19,377 nucleotides of DNA, from contig JAAURV010000023.1 of assembly GCA_012032065.1 (NCBI GenBank), positions 1-19,377 of the forward strand, written 5' to 3'. The notes under the pieces are model-generated. The model was not told the DNA's origin. It was given only the letters and a program-made list of their open reading frames with translations, and ran no database searches. Below, in pieces: positions 1 through 7,543 of the stretch (position 1 is its first letter; each line of letters opens with the position of its first letter). The stretch comes from Hyphomicrobiales bacterium (lineage in GTDB: Bacteria; Pseudomonadota; Alphaproteobacteria; Rhizobiales; Aestuariivirgaceae). Both the position numbers and the translations under genes were made by a program.

Positions 1-1
1 G

Positions 2-143
2 CGGGCGGCGATCATCCTGGGCGTGGCGCAGGGCATCGGCGCGCAGATCAATCCGGGGTTGGCAGGTGCTTGCCGGACATATTGTGTTTCTGCTGGTGCT
101 TGCCATCAGGCCGCGCGGCCTGTTTCCGCGGATGGACGGCTGA
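2..143 (+). CDS. livH: Branched-chain amino acid-type ABC transporter permease LivH, C-terminal end (partial, frameshifted)
   Basis: Only the last ~47 residues lie in the window. Frame 2 reads RAAIILGVAQGIGAQINPG; after about base 58 the family sequence continues in frame 3 as VLAGHIVFLLVLAIRPRGLFPRMDG and stops at 141-143. The AxQGxGAxxNPGW...GHxxFLxVLxxRPxGLF ending is typical of LivH-type permeases. The run ggggttgg has one base more than the expected Gly-Trp-Gln-Val codons, so an inserted base near 58-60 breaks the frame. It lies directly upstream of livM, as is usual. In an aromatic-degradation operon such HAAT-family transporters often import aromatic acids or phenolics rather than amino acids; that substrate is inferred. 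Confidence 0.75.
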   Translation, partial: GRRSSWAWRRASARRSIRGWQVLAGHIVFLLVLAIRPRGLFPRMDG

Positions 144-145
144 CC

Positions 146-1152
146 GTGCACATCACCCGCGCCACCATCGCAAGCCGTTTCGCCGCTGTCATCGCTTTAG
201 GGCTCGTCGCTGTTCTGTTTGCAGCGCCATGGTGGGGAAGCACCGCCACGCTGCGCTTGATCGGCGAGATGATGGTTTATTTGGCGCTCGCCTCGTTGTG
301 GAATTTGCTTGCCGGTTACACCGGCCTCGTTTCAGTGGGACAGCAGGCCTATGTGGGGCTTGGCATCTACACGGTTGTCGCTTGCGCCGTGATCTTCGGC
401 ATTCATCCTTACTTTGCCGTGCCGCTGGCGGCGCTCGTAGCGGTGCTGCTGGCATTGCCGGTTGGAAAACTGGTGTTCCGCCTGCAAGGCGCATACTTCG
501 CCATCGGCACCTGGGTCGTGGCCGAAGTGTTCCGCCTCATCGTCGCGCAATTCGGTTTCCTGGGCCTCGGCGGCGGTTCCGGCATCTCAATTCCCGCACC
601 CGTCATGCAGGCCTTGGCCGCCAGCAAGTTCTGGCGCGAGGCATCGATTTCTGGCTTGCGATGATCCTCGGTCTTGGCTCTCTGGCATTGGTCTACGGAC
701 TGCTGCGCTCGCGCATCGGCCTGGCGCTCACCGCGATCCGGGACAGCGAAGTGGCGTCGTCTTCGCTCGGCATCGACATCGCGCGCATCAAGTATCTCGT
801 CTATGTCGGCGTGGCCGGATTAACGGCGATGGTCGGCACGCTGATCGCGCTCCAGAAAATCCGCGTGTCTCCCGATGCCGCCTTCAGCGTCAACGACTGG
901 ACGGCATTCGTCATTTTCATCGTGGTGATCGGCGGCATCGGCACCATCGAAGGGCCGATCATCGGCACCATCGTCTACTTCCTGCTGCGCGAGTTCCTCG
1001 CCGATCTCGGTTCGCTCTACCTCATGTTCCTCGGCGCAATCGCCATCGTCATCATGCTCATCGCGCCGAAAGGCATCTGGGGCTACATCGCGCAACGTTG
1101 GAGCATCTCGCTTTTCCCAACCGGTTACGTGGTCAGGGAGAAGGCGGAATGA
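146..1152 (+). CDS. livM: Branched-chain amino acid-type ABC transporter permease LivM (frameshifted near 640)
   Basis: Inner-membrane permease of a LivM-type (HAAT) ABC importer. The N-terminal part is in frame 2 from a GTG at 146, with hydrophobic segments and the LivM hallmark LWNLLAGYTGLVSVGQQAYVGLG; it runs into a stop at 662-664. The C-terminal part is in frame 1 (FWLAMILGLGSLALVYGLLRS, then RSRIGLALTAIRDSEVASSSLGI and GGIGTIEGPIIGT) and stops at 1150-1152. The whole span is one base short of an open frame, so a single-base deletion lies at about 637-650; repaired, the protein is ~335 aa, normal for LivM. The GTG start is chosen because it lies just after the livH stop and precedes the first hydrophobic segment. 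Its stop overlaps the ATG of the next gene (ATGA). The substrate is probably a phenolic or aromatic acid, inferred from the downstream ring-cleavage genes. Confidence 0.8.
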
Positions 1153-2180
1153 AGCCCTTTGCGTATTCCGCATTGCCAACACGCGTGGTGTTTGGCCGCG
1201 GCAAGATTTCGGAAGCAGCCTCCGAGGCGAAGCGCCTTGGCATGAAACGCCCGCTTGTCATCACCACGGCACAGCAGGCGAAGTCCGGACAATCGATCGT
1301 GCGGGACACGAACGGCGTGGCCTTTGCGGGCGCCGCGATGCATACGCCCATCGCGGTCACCGAAGAGGCGATGGCCGTGCTCAAGAGCCATGGCTGCGAC
1401 GGCACGATTGCACTGGGTGGCGGGTCATCGACGGGGCTTGGCAAGGCCATCGCCTTTCGCACCGATCTGCCGCAGCTCGTCATCCCCACCAGTTTCGCGG
1501 GCTCCGAGATGACCGACATCCTGGGCGAGACGCGGGACACGGCAAAGGTCACCAAGCGCGATCCAAGGATTCAGCCGGAGGCTGTACTCTACGATCCCGA
1601 CTTGCTCGCAACGCTTCCGCCATCGTTCGCCGCCACATCCGGCATGAACGCCATCGCCCATGCTGTCGAAGGCCTCTACGCGGTGGACGGCAACCCCATC
1701 GTTTCGCTGATGGCGGAAGAAGGCATCCGCGCGCTCGCCGCCGCATTGCCGCGCGGCAAGGACGGCCATGATGAAGCGCTCTATGGCGCATGGCTGTGCG
1801 GAACCGTTCTCGGCAGTGTTTCCATGGCGTTGCATCACAAGCTCTGTCACGTGCTGGGCGGCGCCTTCAACATGCCGCATGCGGAAACCCACACCGTCAT
1901 TCTCCCTCACGCCACCGCCTACAATGGGGAAGCTTCGCCTGATGCCGTGGCGCGCATTGCTCGCGCGCTTGGTTCGGAGAGCGCCGCGGGTGGTCTTTTC
2001 GATCTCGCCAGGTCGCTCGGCGCGCCGCTCACCTTGAAGGAACTTGGCCTTCCCGAGTCAGCGCTCGACAAGGCCGCCGGCATCGCCGCCGCCAGTCCCT
2101 ATCCAAACCCGCGGCAGCTGGAGCGCGAGGCGATCCGGCAATTGTTGAACGATGCATATCATGGGCGCAGGCCCGCGTAG
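1149..2180 (+). CDS. Maleylacetate reductase (iron-containing alcohol dehydrogenase family)
   Basis: 343 aa, the usual maleylacetate reductase length (~350). It reduces maleylacetate to 3-oxoadipate with NAD(P)H in the cytoplasm, the step after intradiol cleavage of hydroxyquinol or chlorocatechols. Visible features: FGRGK near residue 15, the nucleotide-binding GGGSSTGLGKAIA at ~90-102, IPTSFAGSEMTDILG at ~112-125, and the C-terminal HHKLCHVLGGAFNMPHAETH region (~229-248) that carries conserved histidines in this family. The start ATG overlaps the livM stop, and a strong ribosome site (gggagaagg, ~1136-1144) lies inside livM. A maleylacetate reductase beside an intradiol dioxygenase and a phenol monooxygenase is the standard hydroxyquinol arrangement. 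The macA/tfdF/graC subtype cannot be told, so no symbol is given. Confidence 0.92.
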   Translation: MKPFAYSALPTRVVFGRGKISEAASEAKRLGMKRPLVITTAQQAKSGQSIVRDTNGVAFAGAAMHTPIAVTEEAMAVLKSHGCDGTIALGGGSSTGLGKAIAFRTDLPQLVIPTSFAGSEMTDILGETRDTAKVTKRDPRIQPEAVLYDPDLLATLPPSFAATSGMNAIAHAVEGLYAVDGNPIVSLMAEEGIRALAAALPRGKDGHDEALYGAWLCGTVLGSVSMALHHKLCHVLGGAFNMPHAETHTVILPHATAYNGEASPDAVARIARALGSESAAGGLFDLARSLGAPLTLKELGLPESALDKAAGIAAASPYPNPRQLEREAIRQLLNDAYHGRRPA

Positions 2181-2195
2181 AAACTGGAGAAACCA

Positions 2196-3950
2196 ATGGC
2201 CGACATTGCGACTGACGTCATGATCGTGGGGACAGGCCCCGCGGGCGGAACAATGGCTGCCCTGCTCTCGACTTGCGGCGTCGAGAATTTTCTCATCAAC
2301 CGCTACCGCTGGCTGGCCAACACGCCGCGCGCGCACATCACAAATCAGCGCTGCATGGAAGTGCTGCGCGACCTGGGCCGCGAGGTGGAAGACGAAGCCT
2401 ACATGCAGGCGACCGAGCAGGACCTCATGGGAGAGAACGTCTTTTGCGTGAGTCTCGCCGGCGAGGAACTGGGCCGCATGAAAAGCTGGGGCAAAAGCCC
2501 GCGGATGCGCGCGGAACACTATCTCTCCTCGCCCTGCCATATGAACGATCTGCCGCAAACATTCATGGAGCCCCTGCTCTTCAAGACCGCATGCTCGCGC
2601 GGCACGCAGGCGCGCATGTCCTGCGAGTATATCTCGCACATGCAGGATAAGGAGGGCGTTACCGTCACGTGCCGTGACAGGTTGGCCAACAAGGACTTCA
2701 AAGTGCGCGCCAAGTATCTCATCGGCGCGGATGGCGGAAGTTCTCTCGTCGCGGAACACGCAGGTCTTCCCTTCGAAGGCAAGATGGGCGTCGGCGGTTC
2801 GATGAACATCCTCTTCCGTGCCGATCTCTCGAAATATGTCGCCCACCGCCCTTCGGTTCTCTACTGGATCATGCAACCCGGCGCCGATGTGGGCGGCATT
2901 GGCATGGGCCTCGTGCGCATGGTGCGGACTTGGTACGAATGGCTCATCGTCTGGGGCTACGACATCAACAAGCCCGCACCCGTGGTCGACGCCGCGATGG
3001 CGACCCATGTTGCGCGCCAGCTTGTGGGCGATCCCAAGCTCGAGATCGAGCTCATCTCCGCCAACACCTGGACCGTCAACAACATGTATGCGGCGCACAT
3101 GCAGAAGGACCGCGTCTTCATCATGGGCGACGCGGCGCACCGGCATCCGCCATCGAACGGCCTCGGCTCCAACACCTCGATTCAGGATGCCTTCAACCTC
3201 GCCTGGAAGATGGCGATGGTGGTGAAGGGCGAGGCGGCGCCCAAGCTTCTCGACAGCTACTCCGAGGAACGCGCGCCCATCGCCAAGCAGATCGTGACCC
3301 GCGCCAATAAATCGATCGCCGAATTCGGCCCGATCTTCGACGCGCTCGGCATGGATGGCGGCGTCGATCACGACAAAATCCAGCGCAACATGGATGCGCG
3401 CTGCGACATGAGCGAAAAAGCGGAGAAGCAGCGCGAGGCGCTCCGCAAGGCAATTGAGTTCAAGAAGTACGAGTTCGATTGCCACGGCGTCGAAATGAAC
3501 CAACGCTACAAGTCGGGCGCGGTGATCGCCGACGGAACCGAGGAGCCGGGCACGGACACCGATCTCGAGCTTCACTATTTCCCCACCACTTGGCCCGGAG
3601 CGCGGCTTCCGCATGTGTGGGTGTTCGACAGGAACGGCAAGCAGCATTCGACGCTCGACATCACCGGCCACGGCGCGTTCACCATCGTCACCGGAATCGG
3701 TGGCGAGGCGTGGGTTGAAGCCGCGCGCAAGATCGCCAAGGAACGCGGATTGAAAATCGTCACGCGTGTCATAGGGCCACGCCGCGATTTTGAAGATCAC
3801 ACCGGCGACTGGGCGAGAGCGCGCGAGATCGGCGACGGCGGCTGCCTGCTCGTGCGCCCCGATCACCATGTCGCCTGGCGCGCCGCCAAGGCTTCGGCCA
3901 CGGCGGAGAAAGATCTCTCATCTGCGTTCAAGACACTTCTGGGACATTGA
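2196..3950 (+). CDS. FAD-dependent phenol monooxygenase (TfdB / resorcinol hydroxylase-like, group A flavoprotein)
   Basis: 584 aa, close to the ~600 aa of TfdB-type phenol hydroxylases. Domains in order: N-terminal Rossmann FAD site (VMIVGTGPAGG, residues 8-18), the TfdB-like NTPRAHITNQRCMEVLRDLG (42-61), the DG motif LIGADGGSS (175-183), the GD motif GDAAHRHPPSNGLGSN (311-326), and a C-terminal thioredoxin-like phenol-hydroxylase dimerisation domain ending in the typical LLVRPDHHVAWRA. It should add a hydroxyl group to a phenolic ring using NAD(P)H and O2. With hydroxyquinol dioxygenase next door, the product is probably hydroxyquinol (1,2,4-trihydroxybenzene) and the substrate resorcinol, hydroquinone or a substituted phenol; the exact substrate is not readable. 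Ribosome site ctggagaaacc precedes ATG 2196, 15 nt after the previous stop. Confidence 0.88.
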   Translation: MADIATDVMIVGTGPAGGTMAALLSTCGVENFLINRYRWLANTPRAHITNQRCMEVLRDLGREVEDEAYMQATEQDLMGENVFCVSLAGEELGRMKSWGKSPRMRAEHYLSSPCHMNDLPQTFMEPLLFKTACSRGTQARMSCEYISHMQDKEGVTVTCRDRLANKDFKVRAKYLIGADGGSSLVAEHAGLPFEGKMGVGGSMNILFRADLSKYVAHRPSVLYWIMQPGADVGGIGMGLVRMVRTWYEWLIVWGYDINKPAPVVDAAMATHVARQLVGDPKLEIELISANTWTVNNMYAAHMQKDRVFIMGDAAHRHPPSNGLGSNTSIQDAFNLAWKMAMVVKGEAAPKLLDSYSEERAPIAKQIVTRANKSIAEFGPIFDALGMDGGVDHDKIQRNMDARCDMSEKAEKQREALRKAIEFKKYEFDCHGVEMNQRYKSGAVIADGTEEPGTDTDLELHYFPTTWPGARLPHVWVFDRNGKQHSTLDITGHGAFTIVTGIGGEAWVEAARKIAKERGLKIVTRVIGPRRDFEDHTGDWARAREIGDGGCLLVRPDHHVAWRAAKASATAEKDLSSAFKTLLGH

Positions 3951-3952
3951 TC

Positions 3953-4866
3953 ATGGCCAGGTCAGAGATAAAGAAATCCGCGCGGAAGACCGCTCCGAAA
4001 ATGAATTACTATTTCACTGTCAAGGACTCGGTGAAGGTGGTGCAGGACCGGTCGGGGAAGAAGGCGAACAAGCGCGTCAAGTTGATTGTTGATTCTCTCG
4101 TCAAGCATCTGCATGCCTTCGTCAAGGAAACCGGCATCACGATGGACGAGTGGATGTATGGCATCAACTTCCTGACCCGCACCGGCCACATGTCGAACGA
4201 CTGGCGCCAGGAGTTCATCCTGCTCTCGACACGCTCGGCATCTCGATGCTGGTGGAATCGCTCAATCACCACAAGATGTCGGGCGAAACCGAATCGACCG
4301 TGCTCGGCCCCTTCTACATCGCCAACGCGCCGAAATACGAGAACGGCGCGAACATCTGCCTCGATGGCAAGGGCGAGCCGGTGTGGGTGCACGGCCGCGT
4401 GCTCAACGCCAAGGGCAAGCCCATCGCCGGCGCCAAGCTCGATGTCTGGCAGGCGAATGAGGACGGCTTTTACGATGTGCAGCAGAAGGGCATTCAGCCC
4501 GACATGAATCTTCGCGGCGTCTTCGCCTCGGACAAGCATGGCCGCTACGCCTTCCGCTCCGCCTATCCGCGCTATTATCCCATCCCCTTCGATGGCCCGG
4601 TGGGCGGCATGCTCAAGGCGCTCGACCGCAATCCCAATAGGCCGGCGCACCTTCACTTCATCGTTTCGGCTCCCGGATATGAGACGGTTGTGACGCACAT
4701 CTTCACGCCCGATTGTCCGTGGCTCAAGGACGACGCGGTGTTCGGCGTCAAGGAAAGTCTGATCGCCGACTTCAAGGTGGTGGACGATGCCAAACGCGCG
4801 GCGGAACTCGGCATGCCCAATCCCTTCCGCGAAGTCGAATGGAACGTGGTGCTGAGCAAGGCTTGA
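3953..4866 (+). CDS. Hydroxyquinol 1,2-dioxygenase (intradiol, Fe(III)) with frameshift near 4228
   Basis: Cleaves hydroxyquinol between the two adjacent hydroxyls to give maleylacetate. The N-terminal catechol-dioxygenase domain (VKLIVDSLVKHLHAFVKETGITMDEWMYGINFLTRTGHM...WRQEFILLS) is in frame 2; the catalytic domain (DTLGISMLVESLNH through VEWNVVLSKA) is in frame 1. The join is at ctctcgacacg (4223-4233), where one G seems lost, since the family reads LLSDTLG. Repaired length is ~304 aa, normal for the family. The likely Fe(III) ligands are present: Tyr in DGFYDV, Tyr in SAYPRYYPIPFDG, and the two His of RPAHLHF. ETESTVLGPFY is a family signature. ATG 3953 lies 2 nt after the monooxygenase stop; a TTG at 3947 is an alternative start. 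The stop overlaps the next ATG by one base. Confidence 0.87.
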
Positions 4867-5705
4867 TGTCGAACCCCTGCATCATCTGCGTCGCGATCAC
4901 CGGATCATTGCCGACCAAGGAGAACAACCCGGCGGTTCCGATCACGATTGCCGAGCAGATTGAAAGCACGCATGAGAGCTTCGAAGCCGGCGCGTCGATC
5001 GTGCACTGTCATGTGCGCGATGACGAAGGCAGGCCAACTTCCGATCCGCAGCGTTTTGCGCGGCTGAAGGAAGGCATCGAGAAGTTCTGCCCCGGCATGA
5101 TCGTGCAGCTCTCGACCGGCGGGCGCTCGGGTGCTGGAACAGCGCGCGGCGGGATGCTGCCGCTCCGTCCCGATATGGCTTCGCTCTCGGTCGGATCGAA
5201 CAACTTTCCAAACCGCGTCTACGAAAATCCGCCCGGCCTTGTGGATTGGCTTGCCGGCGAGATGCTGAAGTTCGATGTGAAGCCGGAAATCGAAGCCTTC
5301 GATCTCTCTCACATCATCCAGGCCGCGACGATGCAGAAGGATGGCCGCCTCAAGGGGCCGCTCTACGTCCAGTTCGTGATGGGCGTGAAGAATGCAATGC
5401 CCGCCGATGAGCGCGTATTCGACTTCTACATCGAGACGCTCAAGCGCTACGCACCGGATGCTATCTGGTGCGCTGCCGGCATCGGCTCCGCCCAGATCGT
5501 CGTTAATGAGTGGTGCGCGGCCAAGGGCGGCCACACCCGAACCGGTATGGAAGACAATGTGAGACTCGGCAAGTCGGAGCTCACGCCCTCCAATGCGGCG
5601 TTGGTGAAGCGGGCCGTTGGCATGTGCGGAAAATACAATCGCCCCGTGGCAACCTGGAAACAGGCACGAGCAATCCTCGCTCTGCGAACGCCGGCTTTCG
5701 CGTGA
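4866..5705 (+). CDS. Beta-keto acid cleavage enzyme (BKACE, DUF849; 3-keto-5-aminohexanoate cleavage enzyme family)
   Basis: 279 aa TIM-barrel enzyme of the BKACE family. These Zn enzymes condense a beta-keto acid with acetyl-CoA, giving acetoacetate and a new acyl-CoA. The Zn site is visible as HCHVRD (His47, His49) plus a glutamate in GGHTRTGMEDN (Glu229), matching the His/His/Glu site known in Kce. Also conserved: ITGSLPTKENNPAVPIT at the N terminus and QLSTGG (81-86). At about residue 14, where Kce carries a Glu that contacts the substrate amino group, this protein has Ser, so an aminated substrate is less likely. The ATG overlaps the dioxygenase stop (TGATG), so it is the last gene of the ring-cleavage operon. 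From context the substrate is probably 3-oxoadipate, the product of maleylacetate reductase; this is inference. Confidence 0.88.
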   Translation: MSNPCIICVAITGSLPTKENNPAVPITIAEQIESTHESFEAGASIVHCHVRDDEGRPTSDPQRFARLKEGIEKFCPGMIVQLSTGGRSGAGTARGGMLPLRPDMASLSVGSNNFPNRVYENPPGLVDWLAGEMLKFDVKPEIEAFDLSHIIQAATMQKDGRLKGPLYVQFVMGVKNAMPADERVFDFYIETLKRYAPDAIWCAAGIGSAQIVVNEWCAAKGGHTRTGMEDNVRLGKSELTPSNAALVKRAVGMCGKYNRPVATWKQARAILALRTPAFA

Positions 5706-5779
5706 TGGCGCTGCGCGTCGCAACAACAAAATTCTCCTCGATCAGCAGATGATCGGCAAAGCGTGGCGCGGCCCGCTGT

Positions 5780-5887
5780 CCTAGAGCAACCGGCAGTCAT
5801 TCGACCGCCGGTAAGTTGCTCTAGCAATTTGAATCTGGCGCATAACTGAACGCTCAAGTGATTCCACTTGAGCGCGTTATGCGCTAG
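5780..5887. repeat. 108-bp double-hairpin intergenic repeat, copy 1
   Basis: Matches 19251-19358 in the same orientation with one mismatch in 108 bases (A here, G there, at 5795). It holds two stem-loops. The first (5781-5824) pairs ctagagcaa with ttgctctag outside and ccggcagtc with gaccgccgg inside, loop attc; the A at 5795 spoils one inner pair. The second (5838-5884) pairs gcgcataac with gttatgcgc and cgctcaagtg with cacttgagcg, again with loop attc. CTAG occurs at both ends and at the junction. No transposase is nearby. It sits between the convergent BKACE and fghA genes, where it could act as a two-way terminator or transcript-end stabiliser. It resembles REP/BIME-type mosaic elements in form. 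Confidence 0.93.
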
Positions 5888-5912
5888 CCTGTGCGCGTCC
5901 AGATGCCTCCTA

Positions 5913-5930
5913 TGCCGAGAGTTATCGGCA
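5913..5930. other. Small inverted repeat downstream of fghA
   Basis: Arms tgccga and tcggca (6 bp) around a 6-base loop, between repeat copy 1 and the fghA stop. It has no T-run on either strand, so it is a weak terminator candidate only. The rest of 5706-5966 outside the repeat shows nothing recognisable. Confidence 0.3.
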
Positions 5931-5966
5931 GTACCTCGGAGCCTGACTCAACCAGGATGACCGCAA

Positions 5967-6797
5967 TCACAAGCGCTCTGCATGCCAAGCAATATGTTCA
6001 GCCATGAAGGTCGAGATGAAGAAATAGGAGTGATCGTAGCCGTCCCGCATGCGCAATTGGAGTTTTATTCCGGCATTGAGGCAGGCTTCATCGAGGAGAT
6101 GAGGCCGGAGACCGTCGTTCAAGAACTGGTCGCTGGTTCCCTGGTCGATGAGCAGTTCCTTGATCCGCGCGCCATCTTCGATCAGCGCCACGGCATCGTA
6201 TGCCCGCCATTTCGATTGATCCGGGCCGAGATAGGCCTCAAGGGCGGGGCGGGACCAATCGGCGGTCATCGGATGCACGATGGCCGAAAAGGCGGAGCAG
6301 CTGCGATAACGGTCCGGATTGCGCAGCGCCAAAACCAGCGCACCGTGGCCGCCCATGGAATGGCCGAAAATCGATTGTCGCGACATGTCGGCGGGGAAAT
6401 TCGCCGCAACGAGGCGCGGCAGCTCGTCGCGCACATAGCTGTACATCCGATAGTGGGCCGACCATGGCGCTTGTGTCGCGTCGACGTAAAAGCTTGCGCC
6501 GCAGCCCAGCTTCCAGTTATCGGCATCGTCCGCGACGCTTTCGCCGCGGGGGCTCGTATCGGGGCAGACAGTCATCACGCCGTGCTCCGCCGCCGCCTTC
6601 CGGTATTCGCCTTTATCCATCACATTGGCATGGGTGCAGGTGAGGCCCGAGAGATACCAGAGGACTGGGAGCTTCGCGCCCTCTTTGTGTGGAGGCACAA
6701 AGACGGCGAAAGTCATGGGGCATCGGCAGGTTTGGCTTTGATGCGTGTAGACGCCCTGAGTCCCGCCGTGGCTCTTCGCCAGCGATTTGGTCTCCAT
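5967..6797 (-). CDS. fghA: S-formylglutathione hydrolase
   Basis: 276 aa, full length for the esterase D/FGH family. It hydrolyses S-formylglutathione to formate and glutathione, the last step of glutathione-dependent formaldehyde oxidation in the cytoplasm. The alpha/beta-hydrolase triad is visible: Ser147 in GHSMGGHG, Asp223 in IDQGTSDQF, His256 in GYDHSYFF. Family motifs CPMTFAVFVPP, LSGLTCTHAN and DTSPRG are present. Start ATG at 6797 has ribosome site gggagc just upstream. Genes for the two preceding steps (adhC, gfa) lie upstream on the same strand, but a strong hairpin separates this gene from gfa, so expression may partly depend on read-through or a separate promoter. Confidence 0.96.
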   Translation of the reverse strand: METKSLAKSHGGTQGVYTHQSQTCRCPMTFAVFVPPHKEGAKLPVLWYLSGLTCTHANVMDKGEYRKAAAEHGVMTVCPDTSPRGESVADDADNWKLGCGASFYVDATQAPWSAHYRMYSYVRDELPRLVAANFPADMSRQSIFGHSMGGHGALVLALRNPDRYRSCSAFSAIVHPMTADWSRPALEAYLGPDQSKWRAYDAVALIEDGARIKELLIDQGTSDQFLNDGLRPHLLDEACLNAGIKLQLRMRDGYDHSYFFISTFMAEHIAWHAERL

Positions 6798-6818
6798 GCA
6801 CAGCTCCCATAAAAGAAT

Positions 6819-6852
6819 AAGGGCTGAAGGCCAACCAGAGCCTTCAGCCCTT
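6819..6852 (-). terminator. Strong hairpin between gfa and fghA (probable intrinsic terminator or attenuator)
   Basis: Perfect 13-bp stem (aagggctgaaggc paired with gccttcagccctt) around an 8-base loop. Read on the minus strand it lies 16 bases past the gfa stop and is followed by attcttttatggg, a short interrupted T-run. That fits a Rho-independent terminator for the adhC-gfa transcript. The T-run merges directly into the ribosome site and start of fghA, so partial termination could set the FghA:Gfa ratio; that effect is inferred. Confidence 0.75.
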
Positions 6853-6868
6853 CGATCGGTTTTACCTC

Positions 6869-7516
6869 TTATGACTCGCGGTAGGTGCCGGCTTTCTTGG
6901 CGGCGGCCGTGGCGAGGTAGTCCATGAGGCCCGGATTCAAACAGTCGTAGGGTTCGAGGCCGATGGCTTTCAGGCGCTTGCGGATCGCCGGCAACTTGGA
7001 TGGCGGCACGCCCGATTCGATGACCGACGAAACGAAGGCGGCAAAACCCGGCGGCGACCAGCCCTTCTTGTCCGACAATTCGGAGTGGACGAAGCTGAGG
7101 CCTTCGAACGGGTGCCCGGCTTTTCTCACCGGCCCGTACATATGCACGCCGCAGCCGGTGCAGGCGTAGCGTTGGATCAGCGCCGATTCATCGACGATCT
7201 TCAGCTTATGAGCATTGGCGGTGACCCGGGCCTTGTCGCTTGGCACGACGGCGACGATGGACAGAATCGCGCCGTCCGGCTTCCAGCATTTGGTGCAGCC
7301 GCAGGCGTGGTTGTGGGCGGTCTGCGCCGAGAGCTCCACGGTGACGGGGTCAGTGGCGCAGTGGCACTTGAGCGTCCCCCCGGAGAAGTTCTTGCTCGCG
7401 GATTTTGCAAACCCGCGGTCGATTGCCGGATGCAGCATTATGGACGGGGCGCTTGCCTTGCGCGCCGGAGCGGCTTTCTTTTTTGCCTTGACTGCTTTCT
7501 TTGCTTTACGTGCCAT
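6869..7516 (-). CDS. gfa: S-(hydroxymethyl)glutathione synthase, Gfa (glutathione-dependent formaldehyde-activating enzyme)
   Basis: 215 aa. Gfa speeds the condensation of formaldehyde with glutathione to S-hydroxymethylglutathione, the substrate of AdhC. The zinc cysteine pattern of the family is visible: LKCHC, then HACGCTKCWKPDG, then YACTGCGVHMYGPV, followed by the conserved HPFEGLSFVHSEL. It is slightly longer than Paracoccus-type Gfa (~190 aa) because of an N-terminal tail of about 25 residues made almost entirely of Lys, Arg and Ala. The start at 7516 is supported by a strong ribosome site (acgggaggac) 7-8 bases upstream, so the tail is probably translated. A later Met (residue 27) would give a tail-free protein but lacks a comparable site. 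It lies 27 nt after adhC. Confidence 0.93.
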   Translation of the reverse strand: MARKAKKAVKAKKKAAPARKASAPSIMLHPAIDRGFAKSASKNFSGGTLKCHCATDPVTVELSAQTAHNHACGCTKCWKPDGAILSIVAVVPSDKARVTANAHKLKIVDESALIQRYACTGCGVHMYGPVRKAGHPFEGLSFVHSELSDKKGWSPPGFAAFVSSVIESGVPPSKLPAIRKRLKAIGLEPYDCLNPGLMDYLATAAAKKAGTYRES

Positions 7517-7543
7517 TTGGATTGTCCTCCCGTTTGTATGGCC

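Noticed and set aside
2058..3869. 603-codon open frame on the minus strand
   Set aside because: It is antisense to the FAD monooxygenase, which has clear motifs and a ribosome site; the minus-strand translation shows no family motif and is rich in His, Ala and Arg, as expected of a shadow frame in GC-rich DNA.
3953..4866. Programmed ribosomal frameshifting in the dioxygenase or the other broken genes
   Set aside because: No slippery heptamer or downstream structure at the break points, and these families are not known to use it; a missing base is simpler.
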